Shown one piece after another: positions 17,130-26,225 of a stretch of DNA of 53,373 bases (position 1 is the first letter of the stretch; every line of letters starts with the position of its first letter). The position numbers and the translations under genes are program-made. The notes beneath the pieces were generated by a model. The model saw nothing but the letters and a program-made list of their open reading frames with translations, searched no databases and was not told the DNA's origin. Origin of the DNA: Chthoniobacterales bacterium (lineage in GTDB: Bacteria > Verrucomicrobiota > Verrucomicrobiia > Chthoniobacterales > UBA10450); the NCBI GenBank assembly GCA_025934755.1, contig JAICWQ010000002.1, positions 1 through 53,373 of the forward strand, given 5' to 3'.

Positions 17130-18893
17130 ATGGTGCAAATGCAGGATGTAATGTCGAAGCCGATGCCGGATTTCCGGGAGGGCTCGATCGTTAAAGGACG
17201 AATTTTGGAAGTGCGACCGCGCGAGGTGCTGGTCGATATTGGTTACAAGTCCGAGGGCGTCATTTCATTGTCGGAATTTGACGACGTCGAGAACCTCGAA
17301 GTTGGCGACGAAGTCGATGTATTGCTCGAGCGCCTCGAAAACGACGAAGGCATGGTCGTGCTTTCCAAGGAAAAAGCGGCTTATCGCCAGAACTGGAACA
17401 AGATCGCCAGCGTTTTCCAGGAAGACGGGCTGATCAAAGGCAAAGTGAAGTCCGTGGTTAAAGGCGGCTTGATGGTGAACATCGGCGTCGAAGCATTCCT
17501 GCCCGCGTCGCAGATCGATATTGTTCCGCCGAAAGACCTCCAGCAGTTCGTCGGCAACACTTATGATTTCAAGATCGTCAAGATCAACGACGATCGCCGC
17601 AACGTGGTTTTGAGCCGCCGGGAATTGATCGAGCAGGAACGGAGCGAAAAACGCCAGCAATTCATGGACAGCGTGAAAGTCGGCGACCGGGTCAATGGCA
17701 CGGTAAAGAATCTCACCGACTTCGGCGCGTTCATCGATCTCGATGGCATGGACGGTTTGCTCCACATCACCGACATGAGCTGGGGCCGCCTTGGACATCC
17801 GAGCGAGCTCGTTAAAGTTGGCCAACAACTCGAAGTCCAGGTCCTTGATATTAATAAAGAGAAAGAGCGGGTTTCGCTCGGCCTGAAACAGCTTCAGAAA
17901 AATCCGTGGGACCAGATTGAGGAACGCTTCCCGGCTGGGCAAAAAGTTAAAGGAAAAATTACGAACCTCGTTCCCTACGGCGCGTTCGTGGAACTGGAGG
18001 AAGGCGTCGAGGGTCTTATTCACGTTTCCGAACTTTCCTGGACCAAACGAATCATGCGGCCGTCCGATATTTTGACAGTTGGCCAGGAAGTTGAAGCAGT
18101 TGTCCTTGGCGTAAATAAAGAAGAACAAAAGATTTCGCTCGGTCTGCGTCAGCTCGAGGCAAATCCGTGGGACGAGATCGAGAAAAAGTTCACCATCGGC
18201 AGCCGGGTCAAGGGAACGATCCGCAACATGACCGCCTACGGCGCGTTCGTGGAGCTTGATGAAGGAATCGATGGAATGATCCACGTCTCAGACCTGAGCT
18301 GGACCCGGAAGATTAATCATCCGAGCGAAATGTTTAAGAAAAGCGACGAAGTCGAAGCCGAAGTCATCGATATCGACAAAACCAATCAGCGGATCAGTCT
18401 CGGCATCAAACAACTGAGCGACGATCCCTGGAAAACGATCGATCAGAAATACAAGATCGGGGATTTGGTGAAAGGCAAAGTCAGCAAGCTCGCCAGTTTC
18501 GGAGCGTTTGTAGAATTACAAGACGACATCGACGGCCTCGTCCACATCTCGCAGTTGAGTGAAGACCACGTCGCCAAAGTAAAAGACGTGCTCAAAGTCG
18601 GTCAGGAGGTCGAAGCGCGGGTGATTAAGGTGGACAAGGTCGAACGCCGTATCGGGTTGTCGATCAAAGCCGCCAATTATTCCGAAGAACAACTTCGCAA
18701 AGAGGCGGAGACTTTCGACACTCTTCGACCTGGCGAAGACATGGTCGGTTTGGAGAAAGCGTTCGCTGCGGCCGAGCAGGAAGAATATCGGCCCGGCGAA
18801 TCCAAGAAAGCTGTCACCAAAGAATCGAAGGAACCGAAGGCGGCAAAAGAGTCTAAAGAATCCAAGCCGAAGAAAGAGTCGAAGAAGAAGTAG
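17130..18893 (+). CDS. rpsA: 30S ribosomal protein S1
   Basis: At 587 residues the protein has six S1/OB-fold repeats (about 15-81, 100-165, 185-255, 272-341, 358-429 and 445-515). The last four carry the repeated signature YGAFVELEEGVEGLIHVSEL and SLGLKQL..NPW. A Lys/Glu/Ser-rich tail (about 555-587) ends the chain. S1 recruits mRNAs to the small ribosomal subunit and unwinds their leaders. The start MVQMQDVMSK follows AAGGAG by about a dozen bases; the second Met (MQDV) is an alternative. The gene is preceded by a hairpin and a candidate promoter. Confidence 0.97.
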   Translation: MVQMQDVMSKPMPDFREGSIVKGRILEVRPREVLVDIGYKSEGVISLSEFDDVENLEVGDEVDVLLERLENDEGMVVLSKEKAAYRQNWNKIASVFQEDGLIKGKVKSVVKGGLMVNIGVEAFLPASQIDIVPPKDLQQFVGNTYDFKIVKINDDRRNVVLSRRELIEQERSEKRQQFMDSVKVGDRVNGTVKNLTDFGAFIDLDGMDGLLHITDMSWGRLGHPSELVKVGQQLEVQVLDINKEKERVSLGLKQLQKNPWDQIEERFPAGQKVKGKITNLVPYGAFVELEEGVEGLIHVSELSWTKRIMRPSDILTVGQEVEAVVLGVNKEEQKISLGLRQLEANPWDEIEKKFTIGSRVKGTIRNMTAYGAFVELDEGIDGMIHVSDLSWTRKINHPSEMFKKSDEVEAEVIDIDKTNQRISLGIKQLSDDPWKTIDQKYKIGDLVKGKVSKLASFGAFVELQDDIDGLVHISQLSEDHVAKVKDVLKVGQEVEARVIKVDKVERRIGLSIKAANYSEEQLRKEAETFDTLRPGEDMVGLEKAFAAAEQEEYRPGESKKAVTKESKEPKAAKESKESKPKKESKKK

Positions 18894-18950
18894 GACGCGG
18901 CTTGCGATTACAAGCGCGGTTGCGCTTTCGCGCACGATTCGGTTGAATCG

Positions 18951-20351
18951 ATGCAGATGAACTGGCGTTTGTTAACGGCGATCAATGCCGCGATCGCGCT
19001 CGTGACCGTTTGCGCGGTGATTTATATGGTCACTCGGTCGCCTGCGCCCAAGCGAACGAGTCGCGAATCTGCACAAAGGAGATCCGAACCTTCGACGAGC
19101 AGTCCGCCAGACGAACGAGCCGGGAAGAAAATTTCAATCGAATCGCCCGAGGATCTGACTAATGCCCGGGTCGATGATTTGGGCGCCGTGCCTGCCGTCG
19201 AGCTCACGGAACTTATGCGTCGCGCCACTCCCGAACAGTTGGCGATTCTAGCCGATAAATTTAACGACGCTCCAACCGACGCGCGAACTCTAGGTGGAAT
19301 GGCGATCTTTTTTCAAAATTGGGCACAGCTTGACCCGCAATCCGCGCTGATTAACGCTTTTAAACTTAACGATGTCACTTTCCGAAAATTGGCGACCACC
19401 GCAGTTGTTGGCTCCGCATCTCCTTCCGCTGCCGCAGAACTAATTGGATATATCACCCAGCACCCGGACAAAGATTTGTCAGAAGAGTGCAAGAATAGAT
19501 TCTTAAATCCGCTTATCGACAATTGGTCAACCCTTGATCCTGAAGCGGCATCAAAATACCTGGATGAACTCGGCGATACGAAAAACGAGCTAAATTCAAC
19601 CGCCAGGGAAAACATCGCATATAATTGGGCCTCACTCGATCCATCGGCCGCGCTCGATTGGATCGCTAAGCAGAAAGGGAAGGATTTTGTCGGTATCGCT
19701 TCCTTGCATGACGCAGCCCTTCGAGGGTGGTGTCTTAAAGATTTAGCCGCTGCAGCGACGTATGTTCAGCAGCATCTTGACGAGCCGGTTGGGAAACACT
19801 CGGTGGAGTCGGTAGCCAAGGCCTTGTTCGACCACAGCATTGAGGACGCGACAAGATGGATCGGTCGATTGCCCGCCGGCGAACAACGAGGTCACGCGGA
19901 AACGGCGATCGCTCAGAGCTGGGTCGACAAGGATCCGGTTGCCAGTTCAAAGTGGTTGGCCACGCTTTCCGAAAGCGATCAAAAGGATCTGGTGGAAACG
20001 ATTGTGAGAGGTTGGGCAGCCCAAAATTGGACCGATACATCGCGCTGGATCGAGACATTAACCGGGGACGTCCGCGATTATGCGATTTCGAGCGCAATGA
20101 ACATGCACCCCGAGGGCACAACCGAAAGCGATTCGCTTACCATGGCACTTACGATTCGTAATGAAGAGCTGCGCACCACCAGAATCTATGAAGCGATCCA
20201 GGGTTGGGCTTATAGCGACGCGCAGTCGGCTGAAACGTGGGTGAGGAACAGTCCACTTTCATCCGAAGAGAAAGAGCATCTACTTTCGCGAATCTCAGAG
20301 ATACGCAAAACTACCAGCGAAGAGGCTGCCGCCGAAGCGACCACCAACTAA
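18951..20351 (+). CDS. Membrane-anchored tandem helical-repeat protein
   Basis: The product has 466 residues. A single N-terminal helix (LTAINAAIALVTVCAVIYMV, about 8-27) is followed by an S/P/R-rich linker. About eight degenerate repeats of 31-36 residues then follow, with the core W-x(3)-D-P-x-A-A-x-x-W-l-x-x-L. Examples are NWSTLDPEAASKYLDEL (192), NWASLDPSAALDWIAKQ (226), SWVDKDPVASSKWLATL (324) and GWAYSDAQSAETWVRN (419). This suggests an alpha-solenoid related to TPR or HEAT repeats, sitting outside the membrane and binding proteins. It lies 57 bp after rpsA on the same strand, but a functional link is not evident. The function is unknown. Confidence 0.8.
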   Translation: MQMNWRLLTAINAAIALVTVCAVIYMVTRSPAPKRTSRESAQRRSEPSTSSPPDERAGKKISIESPEDLTNARVDDLGAVPAVELTELMRRATPEQLAILADKFNDAPTDARTLGGMAIFFQNWAQLDPQSALINAFKLNDVTFRKLATTAVVGSASPSAAAELIGYITQHPDKDLSEECKNRFLNPLIDNWSTLDPEAASKYLDELGDTKNELNSTARENIAYNWASLDPSAALDWIAKQKGKDFVGIASLHDAALRGWCLKDLAAAATYVQQHLDEPVGKHSVESVAKALFDHSIEDATRWIGRLPAGEQRGHAETAIAQSWVDKDPVASSKWLATLSESDQKDLVETIVRGWAAQNWTDTSRWIETLTGDVRDYAISSAMNMHPEGTTESDSLTMALTIRNEELRTTRIYEAIQGWAYSDAQSAETWVRNSPLSSEEKEHLLSRISEIRKTTSEEAAAEATTN

Positions 20352-20378
20352 CGCGCGGTTCAGAATTGCAACACGCGA

Positions 20379-21296
20379 TTATTTGACGGCAGCAGCGAAT
20401 TTTTTAACCAGCTGATCAATCAGACTCACGTAACTGTCCGTGTCCGGAATACCGCCGGGAAAAAGTGAGAAGTCAATTACGGTCGCGTCGTTTGATCGCG
20501 CGATCTTCTCGGCCAGGCGCCGGTCCTGATACGGCTCCACCAGGATCCCTCTGATGTGGTTCTCCTTCATTTTTTGGATCACTTCGGTCAAGTGCGCCGG
20601 AGTAGGCGGACTTCCCGGCTTCGGCTCGAGAAACACGTCGATCCTCAAATCAAACCGGCGCGCGAAGTATGGCCATGAGTCGTGGTAAGCGGCGAGATGC
20701 TTGTCTTGAAGATCCTGAAGAATTGCGCGCCATCCCCGGACTTTCGCGCTGACAACGGCATCAAATTTTCTGTAGTTAGCGTCGTAAGACGCCGCGTTGG
20801 TTGGGTCCGTTGCCGCAAACGATTTCGCAATGTACTGGGCGACGCGGGCCGCGTTCACTGGATCAACCATGAAATGCGGGTTTCCCCGGGGATGCGCTTC
20901 AGAGCCAAGCGCGACTGTCGTTACCATCTCTATCAGTCGAATCCCCTGCGAAGCATCCACCCGTCCCGGTTTTCCGATATCGATCTTCGGGTTCTGCGCT
21001 TTTTGCAACGGCGGCGACAACCAACTGGTCTCGAGGTCCGCTCCAGTTTCGATTAAAACGTCGGCATTGCGTAACGACGGCACAAAGTTCGCGCGCGTTG
21101 GAATGTAGTGGGGGTCGTCATTTGGTTTACCTAGCACCACGAGATCGATTTTCTCCTTGCCGATTTCGCGGGCGAGCGAACCAAGATCGGGAAGGGTCGC
21201 AACAACTTTCAACTTTGCCTGTCCTGGAAGCGGACAGAACACGAGCGCCGGAAGGATCAACCAATGCAGCCACTTCGTATTTCCCGCGATGTTCAT
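20379..21296 (-). CDS. Zn/Mn-type ABC transporter substrate-binding protein
   Basis: This 305-residue protein has a signal peptide (WLHWLILPALVFCPLPGQA) and the cluster A-I metal-receptor fold: KLKVVATLPDLGSLAREIG, DDPHYIPTRANFVPSLRNADVLIETGADLE, HFMVDPVNAARVAQYIA, HDSWPYFARRF and ILVEPYQD. Candidate metal ligands are the His of DPHY, NPHF and YHDSW, with an acidic residue near VIDFSLF. It would carry Zn2+, Mn2+ or Fe2+ in the periplasm. No ATPase or permease gene is adjacent, so the transporter partner must be elsewhere. The ATG at 21296 is chosen over an upstream TTG (21311). Confidence 0.88.
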   Translation of the reverse strand: MNIAGNTKWLHWLILPALVFCPLPGQAKLKVVATLPDLGSLAREIGKEKIDLVVLGKPNDDPHYIPTRANFVPSLRNADVLIETGADLETSWLSPPLQKAQNPKIDIGKPGRVDASQGIRLIEMVTTVALGSEAHPRGNPHFMVDPVNAARVAQYIAKSFAATDPTNAASYDANYRKFDAVVSAKVRGWRAILQDLQDKHLAAYHDSWPYFARRFDLRIDVFLEPKPGSPPTPAHLTEVIQKMKENHIRGILVEPYQDRRLAEKIARSNDATVIDFSLFPGGIPDTDSYVSLIDQLVKKFAAAVK

Positions 21297-21346
21297 GCGT
21301 GTAAAACCCAACTTGCCAGTGACAATACTGAAAACAGAAGCACTTG

Positions 21347-21817
21347 TCAGCGGTCTATCGCTCTAACAATTTCGCCGAGCGCATCGGCAACCGCATTTTG
21401 CAATGGGCGCGGACCGCTTCCATTCAGTGTTCGATCGACGTCTTCGAGACGCCGGATGAGATCGAGGACTTCACGGCGCGGGATTGGGCCACCGGCGGGA
21501 GCGCAAAAATGAGTGCGGCAACCGAACGGCCGATCTTCATAGATGAGACAACTGCCGCTTTCTTGTTGGAGCATTGGGCACGACCCATCGGCATTTTCCG
21601 GTAGCGACTTTCGACCGGTAGCGCGAAATGCTTTTGCCGCGACCAAAGCCTCGCCTTTCGTCAGATAGGGAGAGCGCCCGGTTAATTTGAACTGACAGCA
21701 CTCCGTCCGGCGCAGACAATTGCGCTGGATCGGCCGCTGAGCGAGATCGAGATAAACCTGTCGCACTTCTGCCAGTGCGGTCCGCAATTCTCCCGGAAGA
21801 ACGTTTCGATGGTTCAT
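21347..21817 (-). CDS. YkgJ-family cysteine cluster protein
   Basis: The protein has 156 residues. The cysteine pattern CLRRTECC, then CPMLQQESGSC, then RPFGCRTHFC is that of the zinc/iron-chelating CxxCx(n)CC (YkgJ) family. Its function is not established; members bind a metal cluster. The ATG at 21817 overlaps the stop of the flavoprotein gene by 4 bp (ATGA), which fixes the start and couples their translation. A redox or metal-linked job with the flavoprotein is inferred. Confidence 0.85.
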   Translation of the reverse strand: MNHRNVLPGELRTALAEVRQVYLDLAQRPIQRNCLRRTECCQFKLTGRSPYLTKGEALVAAKAFRATGRKSLPENADGSCPMLQQESGSCLIYEDRPFGCRTHFCAPAGGPIPRREVLDLIRRLEDVDRTLNGSGPRPLQNAVADALGEIVRAIDR

Positions 21818-23049
21818 CGTTTGCCCGATTCGACTCCAGCCATGGCGTGCCCCGCGATCCACCCGGTTGTCCAGGCGGCCTGGAAGTTGAAACCGCCGGT
21901 GATGCCGTCAATGTCGAGCAGTTCCCCGGCAAAATAGAGATTAGGTGTGACCCGGCTTTCCATGGTTTTGAAATTGATCTCGCGTAATCGCACGCCACCG
22001 CAAGTCACAAATTCCTCTTTGTTCAGCGACTTCCCATCGACCTCGAGCTCGGTCGACCGCAGATTCCGTATCAATTCGTTCATCCCGGCGCGCGAAAGGG
22101 TGGTCCAAATCGTATTTGGAACGATGCCGGCGTTTGAGACCAGATTTTCCCAGAGCCGCGCGGGTATTCCGCCGATGGGCGAATTGTTTACCCGTTTAGC
22201 GGGCTCTTTTTCCCGCCGGGATTGAAACTCGTTTCGGAGATCGCCTTCGCTCATTTCGGGCAGCCAGTTAACCCGAAGAGTGAAACGATACTTCTTCTCG
22301 TGCAAAATCCTCGCACCCCAAGCCGAAAGTCGGAGCACGGCCGGTCCGCTGACTCCGTTGTGGGTGATCAGCAACGCCCCGCGCTCGCGCAATTTCGCGA
22401 TCGACAATTCCACGTCGCTTACTGAAATCCCGGGTAACGATCGCAGCCAGGGAACTGGAACATGCAGGGAAAAAAGGGACGGCACTGGCGGTTCGATGGT
22501 GTGACCAAGTGAACGAACCACCTCAACCACGCCGCCGATGCTCCGGCAGCCGCCTGTCGCAAGAAGTAACCGATCGCAATCGATCAATTCACCGCCGCTG
22601 AATTTCAGTTCGAATCCGCTCTCACTTCGAACATGGGCGCTCTCGATGCCTCTGCGGGTGAACAGTTCGACCCCAGCGTCCTTCGCTTCTTTAATCAAAC
22701 AATCGATGACGGTTTCCGATGAATCTGTGATCGGAAACATTCGCCCATCCTTTTCCTGTTTAAGACGGACGCCGCGCGCTTCAAACCAGGCCACCGTGTC
22801 TTTCGCTGAAAATCGGTGGAACGCTGAAATGAGCTCCCGCTCGCCGCGCGGATAACGGGTCGTGAACATTCGCGGATCGAACAAAGCATGGGTCACGTTA
22901 CAGCGGCCGCCGCCCGAAATTCGCACCTTGGAAAGAAATTGCGCACTGCGCTCGAAAAGCGACACCCGGCAATTTTCATTGGCTCGGGCGGCAGCGATCG
23001 CGGCAAAGAAACCGGCGGCACCGCCACCGACGATTACGATTTCGGTCAC
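21814..23049 (-). CDS. HI0933-family FAD-dependent oxidoreductase
   Basis: This 411-residue flavoprotein opens with the dinucleotide-binding motif IVIVGGGAAGFFAAIAAA, then has the family signature FLSKVRISGGGRCNVTHA. The C-terminal FAD segment reads RVTPNLYFAGELLDIDGITG and GGFNFQAAWTTGWIAG. The family (YhiN/BaiN-like) contains few characterised members; BaiN-type proteins reduce double bonds in steroids. No substrate can be named here. It is transcribed with a coupled YkgJ metal-cluster protein. Confidence 0.92.
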   Translation of the reverse strand: MTEIVIVGGGAAGFFAAIAAARANENCRVSLFERSAQFLSKVRISGGGRCNVTHALFDPRMFTTRYPRGERELISAFHRFSAKDTVAWFEARGVRLKQEKDGRMFPITDSSETVIDCLIKEAKDAGVELFTRRGIESAHVRSESGFELKFSGGELIDCDRLLLATGGCRSIGGVVEVVRSLGHTIEPPVPSLFSLHVPVPWLRSLPGISVSDVELSIAKLRERGALLITHNGVSGPAVLRLSAWGARILHEKKYRFTLRVNWLPEMSEGDLRNEFQSRREKEPAKRVNNSPIGGIPARLWENLVSNAGIVPNTIWTTLSRAGMNELIRNLRSTELEVDGKSLNKEEFVTCGGVRLREINFKTMESRVTPNLYFAGELLDIDGITGGFNFQAAWTTGWIAGHAMAGVESGKR

Positions 23050-23127
23050 GCGCCAACTTATCGGGAACCATCAGGAAAGCAGGAAAAAAGGATTTATTTG
23101 GAAGGCAAATCGACGGAGTACACAAAA

Positions 23128-23159
23128 CGCGCCTTTCCGCTTTCACGCGAAAAGGCGCG
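23128..23159 (-). terminator. Stem-loop terminator of the gene at 23205
   Basis: CGCGCCTTT and AAAGGCGCG form perfect 9-bp arms around a 14-base loop. On the minus strand the stem is followed by TTTTGTG, a short U tract. It lies 46 bp after the stop of the small secreted protein. Confidence 0.65.
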
Positions 23160-23204
23160 GTTGTGTTGTCCGCCACGCTGTAGCGAGGCGGGTCGCGTTA
23201 GCTC

Positions 23205-23534
23205 TTAATCCTCATCGAGGACCACGCGGTCGACGAGCATGTTGTCGCCTTCACCCACGTAATGAACGCGGACTGGCGCGCCCACTCTCACCCGACTGCG
23301 AACCGTCGCCTCATCGAGTTCCTTACCGCTTTTCGTCACATAAGTGACATGTTTGCCGAAGCGATAATGTTTCGGACCGGCAGTTTCCTTCAGCACAATG
23401 GTGCTCCCCGGAGAATATTCCGTAATTGTGCCGTTGCCCTCAGTCGTAGTTGTGGTGGTGGTGGTTTCAGAAACCTGTCCCCACGCAAACGGAGCCGCGA
23501 CTGCCAATGCCATACTCAATATTAACTTCTTCAT
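23205..23534 (-). CDS. Small secreted threonine-rich protein, paralogue of the one at 43666
   Basis: This is a 109-residue protein with a clear signal peptide (MKKLILSMALAVAAPFAWGQ) and a Thr-rich stretch (SETTTTTTTTEGNGTITEY). A beta-rich domain contains GKHVTYVTKSGKELDE and RVHYVGEGDNMLVDRVVLDED. The same domain order and many residues recur in the protein at 43666-44028 (TESNGVVTEFTPG, GKTVTYTTTDGK, VHVHYVKNGDDMVVDRVVV). No known family was recognised; it is probably periplasmic. It has its own terminator and no operon partner. Confidence 0.75.
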   Translation of the reverse strand: MKKLILSMALAVAAPFAWGQVSETTTTTTTTEGNGTITEYSPGSTIVLKETAGPKHYRFGKHVTYVTKSGKELDEATVRSRVRVGAPVRVHYVGEGDNMLVDRVVLDED

Positions 23535-23672
23535 AAGTCCTTAGACGCGCTCGGTGTGACGGCTATTCGGATTCATTTCTGCGTTTCTCAGCGATTTACC
23601 GAGAAAGTCTGACAAGCCAATCAATCAGGCAAATTGCTCGACTTTACTTGCGTCGATCGTCAGAAAGATGCG

Positions 23673-24518
23673 ATGGAATCAACTCCGCCGCCCATACCCT
23701 CTTCAACACCGACACCGGTCACACCGCAATCGACGCGCCCAGGCTGGTGGTCGCGAAACTGGAAATGGTTTGTTCCGACCGGCTGCGCGTCTTTAATCGT
23801 GCTCGGCGCGCTGTTCGTGGTTTGCATCGTTTTCTTTGTCTTCAGCGTTATCAAATCATCGGACGCTTACAAAACCGCTCTCACCCGCGCAAAAGAAGAT
23901 CAGCGCGTGGTTTCTGCGCTTGGAACTCCCATTAAGGAAGGATTGGTTCCCTCCGGAAAAACGAATGTAAATGGTCCGTCCGGCGAAGCAGATATCGCCA
24001 TTCCGATCTCTGGACCAAAAGGAAAAGCAACGATCTATGCCGTCGGCACCAAATCAGTCGGCAAATGGCAATTCTCCAAACTCGCCGTCCAAATCGACGG
24101 CGGCGAATTGATCGATCTCAATGAAAGTGCCGCCACCGAAAAAGAGTCCGAAGAAGAAACGCAGAACGAAGAAACCGCGGATGAGCGCGTCGAATCAATC
24201 ACCCTTGCCCGAAAAAACGGTGACGGCCTGCAACCGGTTCAAAACTTCAAGCCGGCGGACAATCCGGAGCACATTGTTATCAAACTGGCCGAAGGAGTCG
24301 AAGGAACGCGCGTCAAGACAGTCTGGACAAATATCAACGCTGGCGGAGCAACCAATCAAAAACTTTGGACGAAAGAACTTGTCCCGGACGAAGAAACCCG
24401 GAGCGCCGATTTTTCGCTCTCAAATACTGGCAACAAACCCTTTCCGCCCGGCAACTATAAGATCGACGTGTACCTCGACGACGAACTGGTCCAGAGCGTG
24501 CGATACAAAGTACAGTAA
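23673..24518 (+). CDS. Membrane protein with Coa1-like domain
   Basis: This 281-residue protein has a Pro-rich start (MESTPPPIPSSTPTP), a WWSRNWKWFVP segment and one membrane helix (ASLIVLGALFVVCIVFFVFSV, about 40-60). A domain resembling the cytochrome-oxidase assembly factor 1 (Coa1) fold follows: SDAYKTALTRAKEDQRVVSALG, PIKEGLVPSG, then GKATIYAVGTKSVGKWQFSKL. After an E-rich linker the last 100 residues form a second beta-rich domain (PPGNYKIDVYLDDELVQSVRYKV). Small bacterial Coa1-domain proteins are common but uncharacterised. No oxidase genes are nearby, so a role in respiration is not supported. Confidence 0.72.
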   Translation: MESTPPPIPSSTPTPVTPQSTRPGWWSRNWKWFVPTGCASLIVLGALFVVCIVFFVFSVIKSSDAYKTALTRAKEDQRVVSALGTPIKEGLVPSGKTNVNGPSGEADIAIPISGPKGKATIYAVGTKSVGKWQFSKLAVQIDGGELIDLNESAATEKESEEETQNEETADERVESITLARKNGDGLQPVQNFKPADNPEHIVIKLAEGVEGTRVKTVWTNINAGGATNQKLWTKELVPDEETRSADFSLSNTGNKPFPPGNYKIDVYLDDELVQSVRYKVQ

Positions 24519-24527
24519 TTGCAGTCG

Positions 24528-25199
24528 CTATTCTCGCGCGCCGTTGCCATGAACGATGTGCAGTCCGACGAGGCGGCCGACTAACGCCACAAGATAGAAC
24601 TGTCCCAAAATCGCTTCCAAGAGCGCTAATGTCCGCGCCGCCGGCGAATGCGGCACAATGTCGCCGTAACCGACGGTGGTAAGAGTGACAAAACTGAAGT
24701 AACGCAATTGCATTACCCGCCCGACGATGTCGTGAGGAAGAGGCGAAGTTTGTGAGGTGAACGAGTCCGGCTGGATTTCAACGGCGAGGGAATACGCGAA
24801 GGTCCAGGCGTAACCCAGCAGCAGATAGGCGCAGATCGCGCCGTAAATTTTGTCCCAGGTAACTTTTCCACTCCCCAACACGTAGGAAAGGATCGCGACC
24901 GCAAAAAAACCGATCAACGCCATCAAGCTGCCATGGGAAATAATGATAAGCCAGTAGCCGGGCGCGGCCGCAAGCCATACCGTCATCGTGATTGAAAAAA
25001 GCGACACCGCCAATCCAACAATGAAAAAACTTCGGCGGCGACTGACCGCATAAGTCGCAGAGAGCAGCATCGCGGCACCGACCACGTTCAAGATTGCCGG
25101 CCCGTAATAATACGGCGCTACGAACGGCGAAGCGATAAAGATCACGACCAGCAGGATCAAAAGCAGCAAATGTCGCGACAGGTTTTCAAAGCGCCTCAT
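24528..25199 (-). CDS. Two-pore-loop type potassium/ion channel
   Basis: This 223-residue protein has about six hydrophobic segments. The pore signature near the end, FVTLTTVGYGDIVPHSPAAR, contains the K+ selectivity filter TVGYGD, followed by a last helix (LALLEAILGQFYLVALVGRLVG). This is the Ion_trans_2 arrangement. ATG 25199 is chosen: an upstream in-frame start at 25280 would have to read through the terminator hairpin at 25236-25271. The role is probably K+ flux at the inner membrane; no regulatory RCK domain is attached. Confidence 0.88.
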   Translation of the reverse strand: MRRFENLSRHLLLLILLVVIFIASPFVAPYYYGPAILNVVGAAMLLSATYAVSRRRSFFIVGLAVSLFSITMTVWLAAAPGYWLIIISHGSLMALIGFFAVAILSYVLGSGKVTWDKIYGAICAYLLLGYAWTFAYSLAVEIQPDSFTSQTSPLPHDIVGRVMQLRYFSFVTLTTVGYGDIVPHSPAARTLALLEAILGQFYLVALVGRLVGLHIVHGNGARE

Positions 25200-25235
25200 G
25201 ACAGGCCAAAAGGTTGTCCGACTTTGTGGCGGATG

Positions 25236-25271
25236 ACAAAAAAAATCGGCAGGCCCAACGGCCTGCCGATT
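25236..25271 (-). terminator. Rho-independent terminator
   Basis: AATCGGCAGGCC and GGCCTGCCGATT make perfect 12-bp arms around the loop CAAC. On the minus strand the stem is followed directly by a run of T. It terminates the gene at 25303-26010 and separates it from the ion-channel gene. Confidence 0.92.
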
Positions 25272-25302
25272 TCCAAACAAGGCTTTTCGAATTTACGGGA
25301 GA

Positions 25303-26010
25303 TTAGGGTCCGATCACAACCCCACCCGACTGGCTGAAGGCTTTGGTCTGAGTGACCGTTACCGAGCCAGGTCCGGCGCAAGCGCCGGCGGTATTTGTTG
25401 TGTAGGCCATGCTGCAAGGCATGGTCGTTCCATTGTTGGTGCACTCGAAGTCCCATGACACGACAAGGTGATGGGTACCACCGCCAACGTTTGGCGCGAC
25501 AAAATTGAAGCCGTGCGCCGCCAGCGTGCTGGTAACGAGATCGATGTTGCAATTGTTACTCATCGCGCAGCCAGCAATTGAATCGAAGACGTTGCTGCTG
25601 AGCTGCTGAAATCGTTCGTCGTAGATGATGCCCGGGCTGGCCGTGGTAGCCGGGGCCACAGGATTACCATCCAACGTGACGAACACTTTCACCGCAGCGG
25701 AATTCGCCGAATTTTCCATGGCGCCGGTGATCTGAGTATTGTTGAACAAGCCTGTGACCAGAGACGGTGTGATGAGCAACGTCGTGAATTGCGAGTTCGG
25801 TGTCTTAATATAAGTGTCCAGCATCATGGTCGGATTGCTCGCCGACTGGAGAGCTCCGCCATTTTGACCGGGCGTCGTGTTAAGCGTGCACTGCGTGGTG
25901 GTGAGACTGGCAGTGAAGTTGCCGCTGCTTTGTGCGATTGCGAAAGGCGATGTCGCCATTGCCAATGCGAGGATTGCTCCAGGGAGGATTAATTTCCAGT
26001 GCTGCTGCAT
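25303..26010 (-). CDS. Hypothetical secreted protein
   Basis: This 235-residue protein has a strong signal peptide (LILPGAILALAMATSPFAIA) and a good Shine-Dalgarno (AAAGGAGC) before the ATG. The mature chain is rich in Ser, Thr, Asn and Gly and has seven cysteines, among them IAGCAMSNNCNI and FECTNNGTTMPC. It contains segments such as TTLLITPSLVTGLFNNTQ and THHLVVSWDFEC that suggest a beta-sandwich. No family was recognised. It stands alone, with its own terminator and a 215-bp upstream region. Confidence 0.75.
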   Translation of the reverse strand: MQQHWKLILPGAILALAMATSPFAIAQSSGNFTASLTTTQCTLNTTPGQNGGALQSASNPTMMLDTYIKTPNSQFTTLLITPSLVTGLFNNTQITGAMENSANSAAVKVFVTLDGNPVAPATTASPGIIYDERFQQLSSNVFDSIAGCAMSNNCNIDLVTSTLAAHGFNFVAPNVGGGTHHLVVSWDFECTNNGTTMPCSMAYTTNTAGACAGPGSVTVTQTKAFSQSGGVVIGP

Positions 26011-26225
26011 ATTTTTGCTCCTTTATTTCGCCACGAGCCCTGGAAGACGCGGCTTGGTTGGTATTAACAGAATCCTTCGGGGCGCGGTGGCCTTGTCCGG
26101 ACTCGCCGGACGGATGAGGATCGTTTTGCATACTCATCGAATCTCCCATGGTCGCCGGATGGGTCGTGACTCAAAAAATTTGTGACAAAATTATGGCGAC
26201 TCGTCGCCCGCTGCGCCCAAACGAC

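Noticed and set aside
17265-18284. 339-codon open frame antisense to rpsA
   Set aside because: It is the mirror of the S1 repeats in a high-GC gene; the protein is of shadow composition with no family motif, and rpsA is certain.
24528-25280. Longer version of the ion channel starting at 25280
   Set aside because: Its first codons would run through the strong terminator hairpin at 25236-25271.
25880-26149. 89-codon minus-strand frame overlapping the start of the secreted protein at 25303
   Set aside because: It has a fair GGGAGA before an internal ATG, but it overlaps the signal-peptide region of a better gene in another frame; the peptide has no domain character. A short leader peptide cannot be excluded.
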